The notes: generated from the letters alone by a model not told the origin. A DNA stretch of 64,000 bases from Hippopus hippopus (GCA_946811185.2 OX328112.1:31899562-31963561); one strand, 5' to 3'; shown: positions 10,303 to 21,233, counted from the first letter of the stretch. Program-made: numbers and translations.

Positions 10303-10428
10303 CTGTATTCTTCTTTACTCAAGTTAGTTAATATATTTGTCTCCTCCTCCTTCATGATTCGAAAACCAGAACTGATGTGATGATTCTCTAGGACTGCCCG
10401 GTCATTATACAACAGGGCTACTTCGGAC
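10303..10428 (-). CDS. PDE1: PDE1 catalytic exon (residues 323-365)
   Basis: A 126-nt exon with acceptor TTTGTTACAG and donor TACAG/GTACCA. It reads SEVALLYNDRAVLENHHISS, then GFRIMKEEETNILTNLSKEE and YR. The YNDRSVLENHH-like block is nearly invariant in PDE1 and forms part of the active-site pocket. A family-typical acidic stretch before NLSKEE follows. Splice phases are 2 and 2. Confidence 0.97.
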
Positions 10429-10656
10429 CTGTAACAAAAAAAAAATACACATATTTCATGTATGTAGATGCATGGTATTCCACTACCATTCTGTAGTCTA
10501 ATTCTCCAGAATTTTCTAATCAATGCAACTTCTGATTGACAAAACCAAATGGTGGTAGAATACAGACTGATATTAGTAATCTTGAAAAAATCCACTCTTC
10601 GAGTTGTTATTCATGTAATGTGATAGTTTCTGCAACAAGAAAAGATCAAGACTATT

Positions 10657-10919
10657 TGGCCTTCAACATTCGAAAAGCGGTATTCAGACATTTGGGTAAA
10701 GTGTCATCTCGGATCAGCCTGCACAGTCCGTGCAGGCTAATCAGAGACGGCACTTTACGACTACATTAGATTTTGTCCAACAGTAGACTTGCGCAAAACA
10801 GGAAATTATATTAAAACTGAAAGTGTCATTTCGGATTAGTTTGCGCAGACTGCACAGGATGATCCGGGACGACACTTTACGCAATTGTCCAAATGGCCCT
10901 TTTCACGTGTTGCAGGCCA
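10657..10919. repeat. GGCCTGCAACACG palindromic MITE
   Basis: Degenerate left end TGGCCTTCAACATTCG, right end CGTGTTGCAGGCCA. Inside are two hairpins of the type GGATCAGCCTGCACAGTCCG, each flanked by AAAGTGTC...GACACTTT. Sister copies lie at 45721-45983 and 56058-56311. Confidence 0.8.
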
Positions 10920-10933
10920 TTTTGTGATGCCTG

Positions 10934-11162
10934 TTAACCCTTTACCAAATGCAAAAAGTTTAGCTCTGTCCAGACTGAAAGCATTTGAAGACGACAATTT
11001 CAATGTGGTACAAATGATGCATTTTTTCTTTGATTGGGTAGAAAACATTGTGGGAAAAGGAGAAAATGCTGGTTACCAGCATTTTCTCCTTTTCCCACAA
11101 TGTTTTCCAAAGGCTTCTTTTCAAGGGTCATTAAAACTCAGGGTTGTGTGTCAAAGGGTTAA
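10934..11162 (+). repeat. TTAA hairpin MITE, full length
   Basis: TTAACCCTTTACCAAATGCA to GGTTGTGTGTCAAAGGGTTAA, with a perfect hairpin around GGTTACC. Confidence 0.92.
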
Positions 11163-11607
11163 AACCTATTTGCAACTGTAGATCCAAGGTCAGACTACAG
11201 ATTCTATGTATCACCAGCTTCTGTTGTACTTAACACACTAAGGATCCAAATGATGTTATAAGAGTGCTGAAATTTGGCAACACTATTCTTGCAATTTTTA
11301 TTTCTATAACTTCAGGAGTATCAAAAAATGTACTTTTTGACAGTATGATGTCAAAACATTTGTTTAATCAAAAGGAAAGACTTCTTTTTTATACAGTAGA
11401 ATGTGAAGAAGCATTTGTTGATAAACAGCATGACAGCCCACTGCACATTATTTGCTGTCTAATTGCATGGCTCCCAAACATTGCATAACAAAGGGGCTGA
11501 AGTATACTTTATTTCAACAAAAGCAACTGTTCTAGAGCTTTCAGTATGGAAAGGCTGTCTATTTTTTTTTTAGTCATACAAAGAAGTTGGTAAGATTTCC
11601 TACTTAC

Positions 11608-11708
11608 GAGGTTTGAATATGGAAGTTGTTTGTCGTCCCTGTATGTTCATAGTCATGTATTAAAGCTGCCACTATTGTTGCAAATACTTCTAAGTCTGTT
11701 AACCAGTT
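11608..11708 (-). CDS. PDE1: PDE1 catalytic exon with metal-binding HD motif (residues 290-323)
   Basis: A 101-nt exon with acceptor AATTGTTGTAG and donor ACCTC/GTAAGT. It reads NWLTDLEVFATIVAALIHDY, then EHTGTTNNFHIQT. IHDYEHTGTTN is the second metal-coordinating motif of class I PDEs: the His-Asp pair binds the catalytic Zn/Mg site. It joins in phase 0 to KLV upstream and, through a split Ser codon (TC/G), to the exon at 10428. Confidence 0.97.
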
Positions 11709-12129
11709 CTACAACAATTATATCAAACTGAAAACTGTGTGAAGATAACAGTTCTACTAATTAGAAAATACATGAATACCGCCCCTAAAAATTCAATTCC
11801 GTGCCTTTGAAAAGCAAACCCTGTTATTGAAAAAAAAAGGGTAGAGAGACTGATCAATTGTGCTAAGTAATTTTTGCTACTTTGTGTGTCCAAATTTCCT
11901 TTAACAACCCTACTATTATGTCTTCATCACTAAATTTTCCAGACAAAAGAATGATGTTCACAAAGTTTTGTATCCATCAACGAATGTTAGATTCAAAATC
12001 ATGTGCCATGTCCTCTAAGAGTTCTAAATACTCTTCTATTTCTATGTTACATTCTCAGAAATGGAAATTTCTCCCTTGGCCACAATGTTTTCAAATGATG
12101 TTATCAAAGTCATCTGCTACAAATCTGTC

Positions 12130-13300
12130 CAACCCTTTACCACACAGTCCTGACTCTTTACAACTCTACGGCAGAAGACCTTGAAAACATTGTGGGAAAA
12201 GGAAACAAGAGTGCCATGACGGCCCTGTATCGCTCCACTGGCTAATACGTAAAATCTCTACATGCCAAACATTACAATACTTCGCCAATTGGTTTGAAAC
12301 ATTAGACCCCTGAGACAGGACTAAAATTGGTAGCCCTAGTTCTTATGGTTAGTAACAAGAAGATTTCCAAAGATTTCACTATATAAGCCCATGTAAAACT
12401 TCTGACCCCTCGGGGTGAATCAAATTCCACCCTAGGGCTATAATTTATGCACTCTTGGTGAAGGCCCTCTAGATATAGCTACATGCGAAATTTGGTAGCC
12501 CTACGCTTTATGAATAAGTACAGGGAGATTTCTTAAGTTTTCTCTATATAAGCCCATGTAAAACTTGTGACCCCCGGGGCAGGGCCAATTTTGACCCCAG
12601 GGCTATAATTTGGGCACTCTTGGTAGAGGCCCACTAGATAAAGCCACATGCAAAATTTGGTAGCCCTACGCTTTATGAATAAGTACAGGGAGATTTCTAA
12701 AGTTTTCCCCATATAAGCCCATGTAAAACTTGTGACCCCCGGCGCGGGGTCAAATTTGACCCCAGGGCTGTAATTTGAAGAAACTTGATAGAGGCCCACT
12801 AGACAAAGCTACATGCCAAATTTGATAGCCCTAGGCCTTATGTTTCAGACAAGAAGATTTTCAAAGATTTCCAATATTTTTAAGTTTTGTTGCCATGGCA
12901 ACCAAAGTTTTTGAAGGAATCAAATTCTTTCAATAAATTCTGAAGAGGACCATAGCAGGATCATTTCTGTGAAGTTTCATCAAAATTGGATGGGTAGTTT
13001 CAGAGAAGAAGATGTTTAAAATAAAAGTTAACGCACGCACGCACGAAGGACAACTGGCCATGACATAAGCCCTCTGGCCTTCGGCCAGTGGAGCTAAAAA
13101 TTGCTGGTAACCAGCATTTTCTCCTTTTCCCAACATGTTTTCTAACATATCAATGAAATGCATTTTCTCCTTTTCCCACAATGTTTTCTAACATATCAAT
13201 GACAAACTTTGTCATAAATTTGGGCCTCCATTAATTTGTTGTTGGGTTAATCCTTTCAATATGGACAAATCGAAAAATTTTTCATTTGGTAATGAATTAA
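12130..13300 (-). repeat. TTAA hairpin MITE split by a pearl-like element
   Basis: B arm and half hairpin at 12130-12205 (AACCCTTTACCACACAGTCC to GTGGGAAAAGGA). The remainder resumes at 13101 with TTGCTGGTAACCAGC and ends TTTGGTAATGAATTAA. A 65-bp stretch (TTTTCTCCTTTTCCCA...ACATATCAATGA) is duplicated at 13115-13200. Confidence 0.85.
12206..13100 (+). mobile_element. Pearl-like element inside a MITE copy
   Basis: 5' end AACAAGAGTGCCATGACGGC. Core units carry CCCATGTAAAACTTGTGACC (12549, 12719). The 3' module follows: TGCCATGGCAACCAAAGTTT, ACGCACGCACGCACG, GGCCTTCGGCCAGTGGAGCT and AAAAA. Both ends are fixed by the interrupted MITE. Confidence 0.8.
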
Positions 13301-13359
13301 TAAAGTAGATCTACTATGTAAAACCAAAACAAAACAAAAGCTATAAACTTTCCACTTAC

Positions 13360-13617
13360 CACTAGTTTACTTTGAGACAGTATCGTATGCACTGTCTGGG
13401 CCACGTCCGCTCCGTGCACCAGGTTGTGATACGGGTTTTTGTATTTGCTATATCCAGTCTCAAGGGCTAACAAAAATGAGTCCAGAATATTATTGTTGAT
13501 TTTGAACTTTGTAATTAAATCATATTTTTGCAACAGTTCGTATCCAACGTATTTGAGGGCATGTCCATCTGAGGCACTGTTCACACTGAATACGTTGAAG
13601 GACCAATCGTCCAGATG
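13360..13617 (-). CDS. PDE1: PDE1 catalytic-domain exon with HNxxH motif (residues 204-289)
   Basis: A 258-nt, phase 0-0 exon with acceptor ACCTTTCAG and donor CTAGTG/GTAAGT. It starts HLDDWSFNVFSVNSASDGHA and contains YELLQKYDLITKFKI, ALETGYSKYKNPYHNLVHGA and DVAQTVHTILSQSKLV. The His residues of YHNLVHGADV are the first catalytic/metal-site motif of class I phosphodiesterases, and YHNLVHGADVAQTVH is nearly the PDE1 consensus. It is the largest catalytic exon. The flanking introns carry a MITE copy split by a pearl-like element on the 3' side and a CAGGG transposon inside another MITE copy on the 5' side. Confidence 0.97.
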
Positions 13618-13727
13618 CTGAAAGGTAACAATATGTAAAAATCTTAAAGGTTACAGTGCCAAATAAATCCATTAGACAATTTCATTCTTAAAAGATTACC
13701 CAAATAATTGCAAAGTTATGGTTGCTT

Positions 13728-13850
13728 TTGTCTACAGTGTTTCAGCAAAGCGCACAGTGTAGATCAACGATAGGCTGCACATTTTTTGTAGCCTGATCTT
13801 GATCTACACTGGCCAAAAGGCAACTACAGTCATGAAAGGCGCTTTCAGGG
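13728..13850. repeat. GATCAAGATCAGACTGCACA hairpin repeat
   Basis: GTGTAGATCAACGATAGGCT and AGCCTGATCTTGATCTACAC flank a short loop. Lies ~110 bp upstream of the exon at 13617 (minus strand). Confidence 0.7.
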
Positions 13851-14176
13851 TTAATCTTAATTCTGCTATATAAATTCAACACATACATGTATTTCTAGCT
13901 CCAAAAAAGCCAAACATTGTGATTTTCAAACCTTGTTTTTGTCTAAAAAATCTCACAGGTGAAGATCTAAGTTCAGACAATAATGTCTGTGATTTTGTCA
14001 TATGCAAATGCTTTCAATACATAGGGTTAATTGAAACATTTTGTCATCTGAAAAAAATGTAAACTTCAAGTTAACTTTGTGACTGTCATTGTCAATAATG
14101 TTTCTTTTACCTCGTTTTATTTATTTTTTTACTGTCTTTCATCTTTAATACCAAAAATACTTATTTCAAGCTATCT

Positions 14177-15177
14177 GATCCTTTACAACACACTCCTGAG
14201 TTTTATAAATACTTCTGAAAAAGAAAGAAACAATGTGGGACATGCAGGGTTCATTCTAGAGCACGCCCTTGCACCATTGGCGCATGTTTTTCATCTGCGG
14301 CGTGTGAAAAATCTTACCCGGCGCACGTTTTTTGAAAGGTGTTAATTTGATAATGGGAATCTGTTCTCAAGTTTACACCAATTGAAGAATCAAGTGAAGC
14401 CAACATATGGCCGGTAAATTGTTACGAGGTCCCTTATTGGTTATTTCTGTGGGTGTGTCACCAATATCATCCAATCAAAAGAGGCATACCGTACTTCAAA
14501 ACCTAGTAAAACTCCATGTTGCTTCCATCATACAACTGACATCTCAGCCGATATTTTTACATTTTTGGGCCCAAACAACAAAAGAAATAACATGATAACA
14601 CAGGCAACTAAATTCTTCTAGTTATGAACAAGACGTTGCTGAGATTAAAACCAGTGACAGGTAGAAATTTATCTTTAATTCAGCTAGTATAGAAATCTAC
14701 TACAGATTGTTTCGTTGTTGTCATAAAACAGTTCTAACTAAACAAAAAATACAGTGTTCTACTGTAAGCACAAAAGACAGATATGCTGCCTGAAGCTTCC
14801 ACACTTTCTTACATGCACATGTGTGAGGCATTCAGAGGGAAAAGGTCATTGTGGCGGTAATGGAAGAAAAATTTTCTATTGGTTGCAAGGATAAAATCAA
14901 AATCCATTGATTAAGGTAGTTTTCTCTTGGCCCCATAAATTTCTCTAATGGCCCCTACTTTTATTGATGAGGGGGCCAGTCGGCCCCATAGATTTGATTT
15001 CTAGAATGAACCCTGGACATGGAGAAAATGCTGGTAACCATCATTTTCTTTTTACCCCACAATGTTTCTTACTCTTTCACAGCCAGGTCTCATTAAATTC
15101 AAGTCACATTAAATTGTTGTATGCAAATGATTTCAATTTGCAAGGCTTAAAATGTTTTTTTGTTTGGTAAAGAGCTA
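14177..15177 (-). repeat. TTAA hairpin MITE split by a CAGGG transposon
   Basis: B arm at 14177-14244 (CTTTACAACACACTCCTGAG and on). The hairpin and A arm resume at 15016 with GACATGGAGAAAATGCTGG and end TGTTTGGTAAAGAGCTA. Confidence 0.85.
14245..15015. mobile_element. 771-bp DNA transposon with 16-bp perfect TIRs
   Basis: Ends are CAGGGTTCATTCTAGA and its exact inverse TCTAGAATGAACCCTG. The 6-bp direct repeat GACATG flanks both sides (14239-14244 and 15016-15021), inside a MITE whose sequence continues across the gap. CAGGG ends suggest a hAT-type element, but hAT normally gives 8 bp (a 7/8 match is possible if the boundary moves). No transposase was found, so it is non-autonomous. Confidence 0.85.
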
Positions 15178-15248
15178 CTTCATCAACCAACAGAAAATGC
15201 AAGTTTTGAAACAGAAGGGATTGTTTCACATCATTTTACCATGTAACT

Positions 15249-15383
15249 TTTAAGTCTTACCAAACAATCTTGTGTTTTAACAACCCTATACTTGAAAATA
15301 TTGTGGGAAAAGGAAGAAAAAGACTGGAAACCACCATTTCCTTCTTTTCCAACTGTGTTTTCTACCTTTTCGAAGACATTTCC
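15249..15383 (-). repeat. TTAA hairpin MITE, truncated
   Basis: TTTAAGTCTTACCAAACAAT with a diverged hairpin (GGAAGAAAAAGACTGG). It stops where the next copy begins. Confidence 0.75.
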
Positions 15384-15612
15384 CTAACCCTATACCACAC
15401 TATCCCAAGTTTTTAGAACCCTGAGAAAATAGACCTTTTGAAAACATTTTGGGAAAAGGAGAAAATGCTGGTAACCAGCATTTTCTTCTTTTCCCACAAT
15501 GTTTTCTATCCTTTCATTGAGAAATCTATCAGTTGATCCATCACTATTTTGTTGTCTGCAAAAGCTTTCAAAAAGAACAAGTCTAAAATTCTGTTCAGTG
15601 GTAAAGATTTAA
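15384..15612 (-). repeat. TTAA hairpin MITE, full length
   Basis: TAACCCTATACCACACTATC to TTCAGTGGTAAAGATTTAA; intact hairpin around GGTAACC. Confidence 0.88.
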
Positions 15613-15854
15613 TCCAAGCCACATTCAGTTTCTTTCCTGCTACTATCACTATGGAAAGGTCTAATATTTTGGTGTCTGGCAATGAGACTAAAGATTTCAA
15701 ACAATTGGAATTCAGCAATCATCAACATTGATGGATTTTACTTTTAAACAATCTGGTGTAAAATATGGATTAAATGTTCCCTGGCAACTTGATAAAACTG
15801 TCAACAAAACTCAAACAACAACAAAAATTTCTTTGTAATACTGCGACTCAGTAC

Positions 15855-17110
15855 TGAACAAGATGTCTGTTTGTAAAACAGTCATGCCCCCCTACTGCCA
15901 CATTGATACAGGAAGTGGCACGGTTCATAAACTGATATCAAAAGAATTGATTGGGAAATATCAATGTCATCTTTTTGATTTATAGCCCACTTCAATTGTT
16001 AAACGTGATAATCTGTCAACAATTGGCATAATTATACACACCGCCGTGTGTATACATACAAGATTGTAAACACTCGCCAATACACAGACTGGGTTATTGA
16101 TTTTCTTTTCAGCACGCGCGTTTGACTTCCGCTTTTTCCCAGTCAACTTCGATGCTTACTATGTCCCCGATAATACGTGAATAAAATGTTGGAGCTACAA
16201 GATGAGCCACATGATGATTTTTGAGACACTTTAATTCTTTTTTAGCAAATGGCTCAAGTGGCGAACGGCAGCACGGGCCCTAAATCATCTGGTGGTCACT
16301 GTGACCTTGACCTTTCACGGATTAACCTTAAAATCAATAGGGGTCATTTACACTCCAAGATGAATATCTGTACAGAATTTGAAGGACCTAGGTAAATTCT
16401 GGGTCTAGTTATCATCTGGACAAGGTTAGGTTTAAATATCATTAAGTTGAAGGCCACTGTGACCTTGACCTTTGATGGATTAATCTCAAAATTGATAGGG
16501 ATCATCTGCACTCCGAGACGAATGTCTGTGCCAAATATGACGAACCTAGGTCAATTCTGTGTCTAGTTATCATCCGGACAAGGTTTGGTCTATATATCAA
16601 CATGTTGACAGTCACTGTGACCTTGACCTTTGACCGAATGACCTCAAAATCAATAGGGATCATCTACACTCCGAGACACATGTCTGTGCCAAATTTGAAG
16701 AACCTAGGTCAATTCTGTGACTAGTTATCATCCGGACAAGGTTTGGTCTATATATCAACATGTTGACGGTCACTGTGACCTTGACCTTTGATCGATTGAC
16801 CTCGAAATCACTAGGGATCATCTACACTCCGAGACGCATGTCTGTGCAAAATTTGACAAACCTAGGTCAATTCTGTGTCTAGTTATCATCCAGACAAGGT
16901 TTGGTCTATATATCAGCATGTTGACGGTCACTGTGACCTTGACCTTTGACCGATTGATCTCAAAATCAATAGGGATCATCTACACTCCGAGACGCATGTC
17001 TGTGCCAAATTTGACGAACCTAGGTCAATTCTGTCTCTAGTTATCATCCGGACAAGGTAAGGTCTACCAACCGACCGACCGACATTAGCAAAGCAATATA
17101 CCCCCACTTC
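15855..17110. mobile_element. Pearl-like element carrying a 158-bp tandem array
   Basis: Begins near GAACAAGATGTCTGTTTGTA and ends after ACCGACCGACCGACATTAGC and CAATATACCCCCACTTCG. The middle is the five-unit array described separately. No ORF of note. Confidence 0.65.
16294..17060. repeat. Five-unit 158-bp tandem array with nuclear-receptor-like sites
   Basis: The block (A/G)G(T/C)CACTGTGACCTTGACC starts at 16294, 16452, 16610, 16768 and 16926, exactly 158 bp apart each time. Each unit also has CTCAAAATCAATAGGGATCA and AGTTATCATCCGGACAAGG. GGTCACTGTGACC in units 1, 4 and 5 fits the palindromic estrogen response element consensus. TGACCTTTGACC (units 3 and 5) is a DR1-type pair on the opposite strand. 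Confidence 0.92.
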
Positions 17111-17129
17111 GTTGAAGGGAGGCTAATGT

Positions 17130-17272
17130 GACTTAATACCCTCGCCAGCGCTTTGACAGAAACAGGCAATTATTTGTACACAGACGGACACACGGACACA
17201 CGGATGGACAAACAGACAGACAGGCTGATTCCAGTATACCCCCGAAAACATTCATTTTGCGGGGGTATAAAG
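17130..17272. mobile_element. Short GGGGGTATAA repeat with GGACA microsatellite
   Basis: ATACCCTCGCCAGCGCTTTG, GGCAATTATTTGTACACAGA, (GGACA)n, then GTATACCCCCGAAAACATTC and TTTTGCGGGGGTATAA. A near-identical copy lies at 43751-43883. Confidence 0.8.
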
Positions 17273-17394
17273 ACAGAACACATTATGGAAAAAGAAGAAA
17301 ATGATGGTTATCACTATGTTCTAGTTTTTTCATGTTTTAACAGCAGTGTTTCCCAGCGTAAAAAAAAAAAAGATATAGTTTGGTAAATGGTTAA
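17269..17394 (+). repeat. TTAA hairpin MITE, 3' half
   Basis: Starts in the hairpin (CATTATGGAAAAAGAAGAAA) and ends GTTTGGTAAATGGTTAA. The left half is replaced by the preceding repeat. Confidence 0.65.
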
Positions 17395-17766
17395 TTAAAC
17401 ACAACGAAAAAAAATAAAAACTGTCAAGGAAAGAATAACTAGCTGTTACCCTCAACTGTGGTACAGTTTTAGTGTACAACCTGTGATGATTGAAGTAAAA
17501 ATTGACATTTAGCAAAAAGGATATAAAAATTTACAATCATTCTAGGGGGCAGCAAAATCAACTGTCCTTGTGGTTCCCGTTGTTCCCCAGCAAGTATGGA
17601 CGAGTGGTTTTTCTAAAAATTCTGCTTTTACAGCAGATCACTTCAAAAAACATTGTGGCAAACACAGCAAATTGCTCATAATAATTACCGCAATCTTTTC
17701 AAAAGTGTCATGTATGAAGAATTACTAGTCATGTTCAATGTCCAAATTTGTAACATCTTTCTTTTT

Positions 17767-17900
17767 TAACTCTACACCAAACAATCAAGTGTTCCAACGA
17801 CTTTTTGGATGAAAAGCTTGAGAAAAGATTTTTCCAACAATCTTTTTCATCCTTCTGATGACAAATCCCATAATTCAAACCAGAATTGATTTACCTACTA
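17767..17900 (-). repeat. TTAA hairpin MITE, degenerate
   Basis: TTAACTCTACACCAAACAATC followed by a decayed B arm and hairpin. Confidence 0.55.
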
Positions 17901-17936
17901 CCAATGCTTTTTATCTTGAGAGTGTCTAAGACTTTG

Positions 17937-18165
17937 TTAACTCTTTACCACACAATCCTGACTTTTAACGACCCTGAGAAAGAAGCCTTTTGAAAACATT
18001 GTGGGAAAAGGAGAAAATGCTGATAACCAGCATTTTCTCCTTTTCCCACAATATTTTCTACCCTATCAAAGTCAAAATTAATCATATTAACGAGATTCAA
18101 TTTGTTGTCTGCAGATGCTTTGAATTTGGTCCAGTCCAAAAATTTGTCATTTGGTAAAGAGTTAA
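17937..18165 (-). repeat. TTAA hairpin MITE, full length
   Basis: TTAACTCTTTACCACACAAT to CATTTGGTAAAGAGTTAA. Both TIRs are intact and the hairpin centres on GATAACC. Confidence 0.93.
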
Positions 18166-18175
18166 TTGGTAGACA

Positions 18176-18446
18176 GTTGACAGAACGGAAACATTCTAGA
18201 CTAGTCCAAATTGAGAGCATTGGTAGACCTTAAATTAAATGAGGCTGACATGTTAAGTTTTGTCTTCTAAAGACTAGAAAATATTGTGGGAAAAGGAGAA
18301 AATGCTCATAACCAGCATTTTCTCCATTTCCAACAATGTTTTCAATAAATGTCATCTCCTGTAATGGCCTTCCTTCCTCTTCCATGTTTTCAAAAGGTTT
18401 CTTCATCAGGGTCATTAAGACACTGGATTGCATTGTAACAATTTAA
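18176..18446 (+). repeat. TTAA hairpin MITE, left TIR lost
   Basis: Starts near GACAGAACGGAAACATTC, continues through the A arm and hairpin, and ends GGATTGCATTGTAACAATTTAA. Carries a ~35-bp extra piece in the B arm. Ends ~95 bp from the donor of exon 18608-18542. Confidence 0.75.
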
Positions 18447-18541
18447 AGGGGTCTGTCACAAGCTGGTTTTAGGGAGCCACAGGATTGTCACCAAGTTTCC
18501 TCACCCCCTGCTTCCCATATGTTCCATATCACATACTCTAC

Positions 18542-18608
18542 CTTTAATATGAGAAGAACATGAGGTGGTACATTTAACCCTGTTGAACTGGACAGACGTC
18601 TGTATATT
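18542..18608 (-). CDS. PDE1: PDE1 small exon before catalytic core (residues 181-203)
   Basis: A 67-nt exon with acceptor ATTCTTGCAG and donor TTAAAG/GTAGAG. It reads IYRRLSSSTGLNVPPHVLLI then LK, corresponding to the RRTS...YPPxVIxxLK segment of PDE1 just before the conserved DxWSFxVFS start of the catalytic domain. It is short and easily missed. It was placed by phase (2 in, 0 out) and by family order between the exons ending GIMVDR and starting HLDDWSF. All four junction phases agree. Confidence 0.9.
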
Positions 18609-19154
18609 CTGCAAGAACAATAACTGCTGATAAGCGATGCTTGTCAACATAAACAAAATTATTTCAAACAGTGACATCAGTCTTTTCATCTAGGCTTTGG
18701 GATTGTGGCAATCCCCTATATTCGATACAGAAATCCCCCATTGTCCTCTTTCTGACAAACCACAGAATAGAGCCCCACCAAATCATGGAAAAAGTATTGC
18801 CAACATAACTGAAGAAACAATATTTACCCAATTTTTACCATTCAGAAAAGTCAGATGTGTTTCTGTTTCAGATCATGTTTTGCCAATGTCATACACAGAA
18901 CTGACTTGTTCCTCCCTTTAATGGTGTTTTAAGTAGTATTTGCACATTAACAGTCTAAAACTTATTCTTTCCTGGGTTTTACCGATACAAGGATGTGGCT
19001 TTACAGTACCTTGCCTGTTGGCACTCTCCACTTATCGATTCAGCCATGAAGGACCAAGCCAGAAATCCTTGTGACCCTACAAATGCTGTGGCCACTGGGT
19101 CACAAAGGACCCATTTCAAAAACATATATGCCAGTTATGTGAATCACCTTTCAC

Positions 19155-19240
19155 AACTACTATTGCCTTTGCAGCCAGTGTAGATCAAGATGAGATTGCA
19201 CAAAATGTGAAGTCTAATCTTTGATTTACAATCTCCACTT
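19155..19240. repeat. GATCAAGATCAGACTGCACA hairpin repeat
   Basis: CCAGTGTAGATCAAGATGAG, ATTGCACAAAATGTG and a decayed inverse arm. Confidence 0.55.
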
Positions 19241-19523
19241 TTCTGGGACATTCAAGAAAATAACTTTTGCCAAGGGTCTTGCATGGATATTGAAAGTGCT
19301 CTTTGGTTTATTCGGCGCTCAATGGCCAAAATTGTTAAGTTTACTGACCTAGTGTTAGATTTTGAAAGCTATGCATAGGAAATGAATTCAGAATTTTATT
19401 TTGCAAATATTGTGGTAAAAGGAAAAATAACAAGATTGCAAAACAAAATTAATGATGGCTTGGTTATCTTTTCATCAATCATAACTATCCAAAGTTGCAA
19501 AAAAGTAAAATTTTGATTTGTAC

Positions 19524-19706
19524 CTGTCCACCATGATTCCTGCGCGTATTGCATTAGCTACACTTCTGAATTTGGGTTTCTCCTCCCCTCGCCGTTTGAT
19601 ATTGCTCATGGAGCGTGTAAACGTCAGGGCTAGCCAATCCCGCACCTCCGTGGGCACAGCATCCGGCTCCACCTCACTGAGTTCATCCTCCTCATCACAG
19701 AGACGT
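19524..19706 (-). CDS. PDE1: PDE1 linker exon (residues 120-181)
   Basis: A 183-nt exon with acceptor ATCTTTCAG and donor GACAG/GTACAA. It reads RLCDEEDELSEVEPDAVPTE, then VRDWLALTFT, a basic stretch ending KRRGEEKPKFRS, and ANAIRAGIMVDR. The acidic DEEDEL block followed by DAVPSEVRDWLA-like sequence and EEKPKFRSI-like sequence is conserved across animal PDE1 and joins the regulatory region to the catalytic fold. The basic patch NIKRRGEEK lies in the inhibitory/linker zone. Phases (2 at both ends) match the upstream exon and the exon at 18608. Confidence 0.95.
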
Positions 19707-19974
19707 CTGAAAGATAGCAATCACAGAAATTACAATAAACCCAAAATTTACTCCAAAGACAAGACTTACTCCAAGTCCAAATTGAAATGAACATTTTTTT
19801 CTTGTGCACTCTTAACTCTGTCAGATGAAAATAAAATTAGCCATCACCATATTGACAACATTTGCAAGACAACAAATTTAACTGTTTCACTACCAAATAA
19901 CTGATTTATACTTTTTCATTGGCTATGAATTTAGTTCCACTGCCAGATGAAGAGACAGTTTAGCCTTAATCTAA

Positions 19975-20070
19975 AATTAAGCAGTGAACAGTGTAGATCA
20001 GAGATCAGACTGCACATTCTGTGCAGTCTGATCTTTATCTACACTGTCCACAAAAGCTTCTGGTGTCATC
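19975..20070. repeat. GATCAAGATCAGACTGCACA hairpin repeat
   Basis: GTGTAGATCAGAGATCAGAC and GTCTGATCTTTATCTACACT flank TGCACATTCTGTGCA: a nearly perfect hairpin. Confidence 0.8.
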
Positions 20071-20454
20071 AACAGTAAAGGAAGAGTTAAAGAGGCACAA
20101 AATAATTGAACATGTTTTGAAAGGGTTCAAAATATTAAGGGAAAAGGAGTCGTTTTAGTTTTATTCTCTATCTAAAACAGTAACACACTCTCTGATAGGC
20201 TAAACCATTTGGTAATCAGAAAATGTGTTACCTGTAGAGATACTTAGACAATTCTTGAGAATATGACTTAGAGTGCTCTTTAGAATGGTTGGTGAGTACC
20301 ACCACGAATCTCATAAAGCCAAGAGATAAACCACATTTTCTCTAGCTCTAATCACTTCAAACAGATCTCTACCCATAAACATTGTCTTGATATGGAGGGA
20401 AAGTATTCTTGAATTCATCTAATGCATTCATAAATCACCCCTTGAACCACTTTT

Positions 20455-20700
20455 CACAGCTTAGGTTGCCTTTGCAGCCAGTGAAAATCAAGATCAACTG
20501 CACAGAAGTTGCAATCTTAACTTTGCTTTATACTGTCCATCTCATGGTAACATTCTGGACAAAACCAACCTTGAAATCTTTTCAGATCAACTTAACAAGC
20601 AGGTGGTATGGATCCAAGATCAGACTGCATAGAAGGTGCAGTCTGATCTTGACGTATGCCATCTGCGAAAGTCCCTGTTCATGCCTGTGTCACTGAAAGG
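20455..20700. repeat. GATCAAGATCAGACTGCACA hairpin repeat, two units
   Basis: The first unit (AAAATCAAGATCAACTGCAC) is decayed. The second (ATCCAAGATCAGACTGCATA and TGCAGTCTGATCTTGACG) is intact. Both start with TTTGCAGCCAGTG or similar. Confidence 0.65.
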
Positions 20701-21093
20701 GTTAGTACCATGGCATTATCAAGAAAAATGAAGCCTTAATTATAAACATAGTCTGCTATCTTATCAACAAAGTCTGCTCTGTGACAATCATGCACTAATA
20801 CAGCGCATTTCAAATAAGCTTTGAACTCGAACAATTACATAGTGAATGCATAGCTCAAGAAAACAACTGTCAAGATACAACCGTGTGACCTGACTATTGA
20901 CAAAGAACAATCACAAAACTAAACTTGGACACTTTTGTGCTCAGGTGAGCTGTTATGTACCAATCAAAAATAAATGGATGCAGGATTTGTGGTCTAGTGA
21001 ATCTATGTTGAATCTATTCAACATTTTAATCATGGGTCAAAGGAACTTGTCTAGCGTCTGTCAAACCCCCCATCATACAATGTCATAATGGTT

Positions 21094-21233
21094 TTAACTC
21101 TTCACCACATAACAAAATTTTAGACTTGCTCTAACTGAAAACTAGGAAAAGGAGGAAATGCTTTTTTCTCATAATGTTTTCAAAGGTCCTTTTTTCAGGG
21201 TCATAAAAATGGGATTGTTTGGCAAAGGGTTAA
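21094..21233 (+). repeat. TTAA hairpin MITE, internally deleted
   Basis: TTAACTCTTCACCACATAAC to GATTGTTTGGCAAAGGGTTAA, 140 bp. Most of the hairpin is lost. Confidence 0.85.

Noticed and set aside
16294..17060. CRISPR-like regular repeats
   Set aside because: Units are 158 bp and similar along their full length, with no short repeat/unique spacer pattern. This is an ordinary tandem array in a eukaryotic genome.
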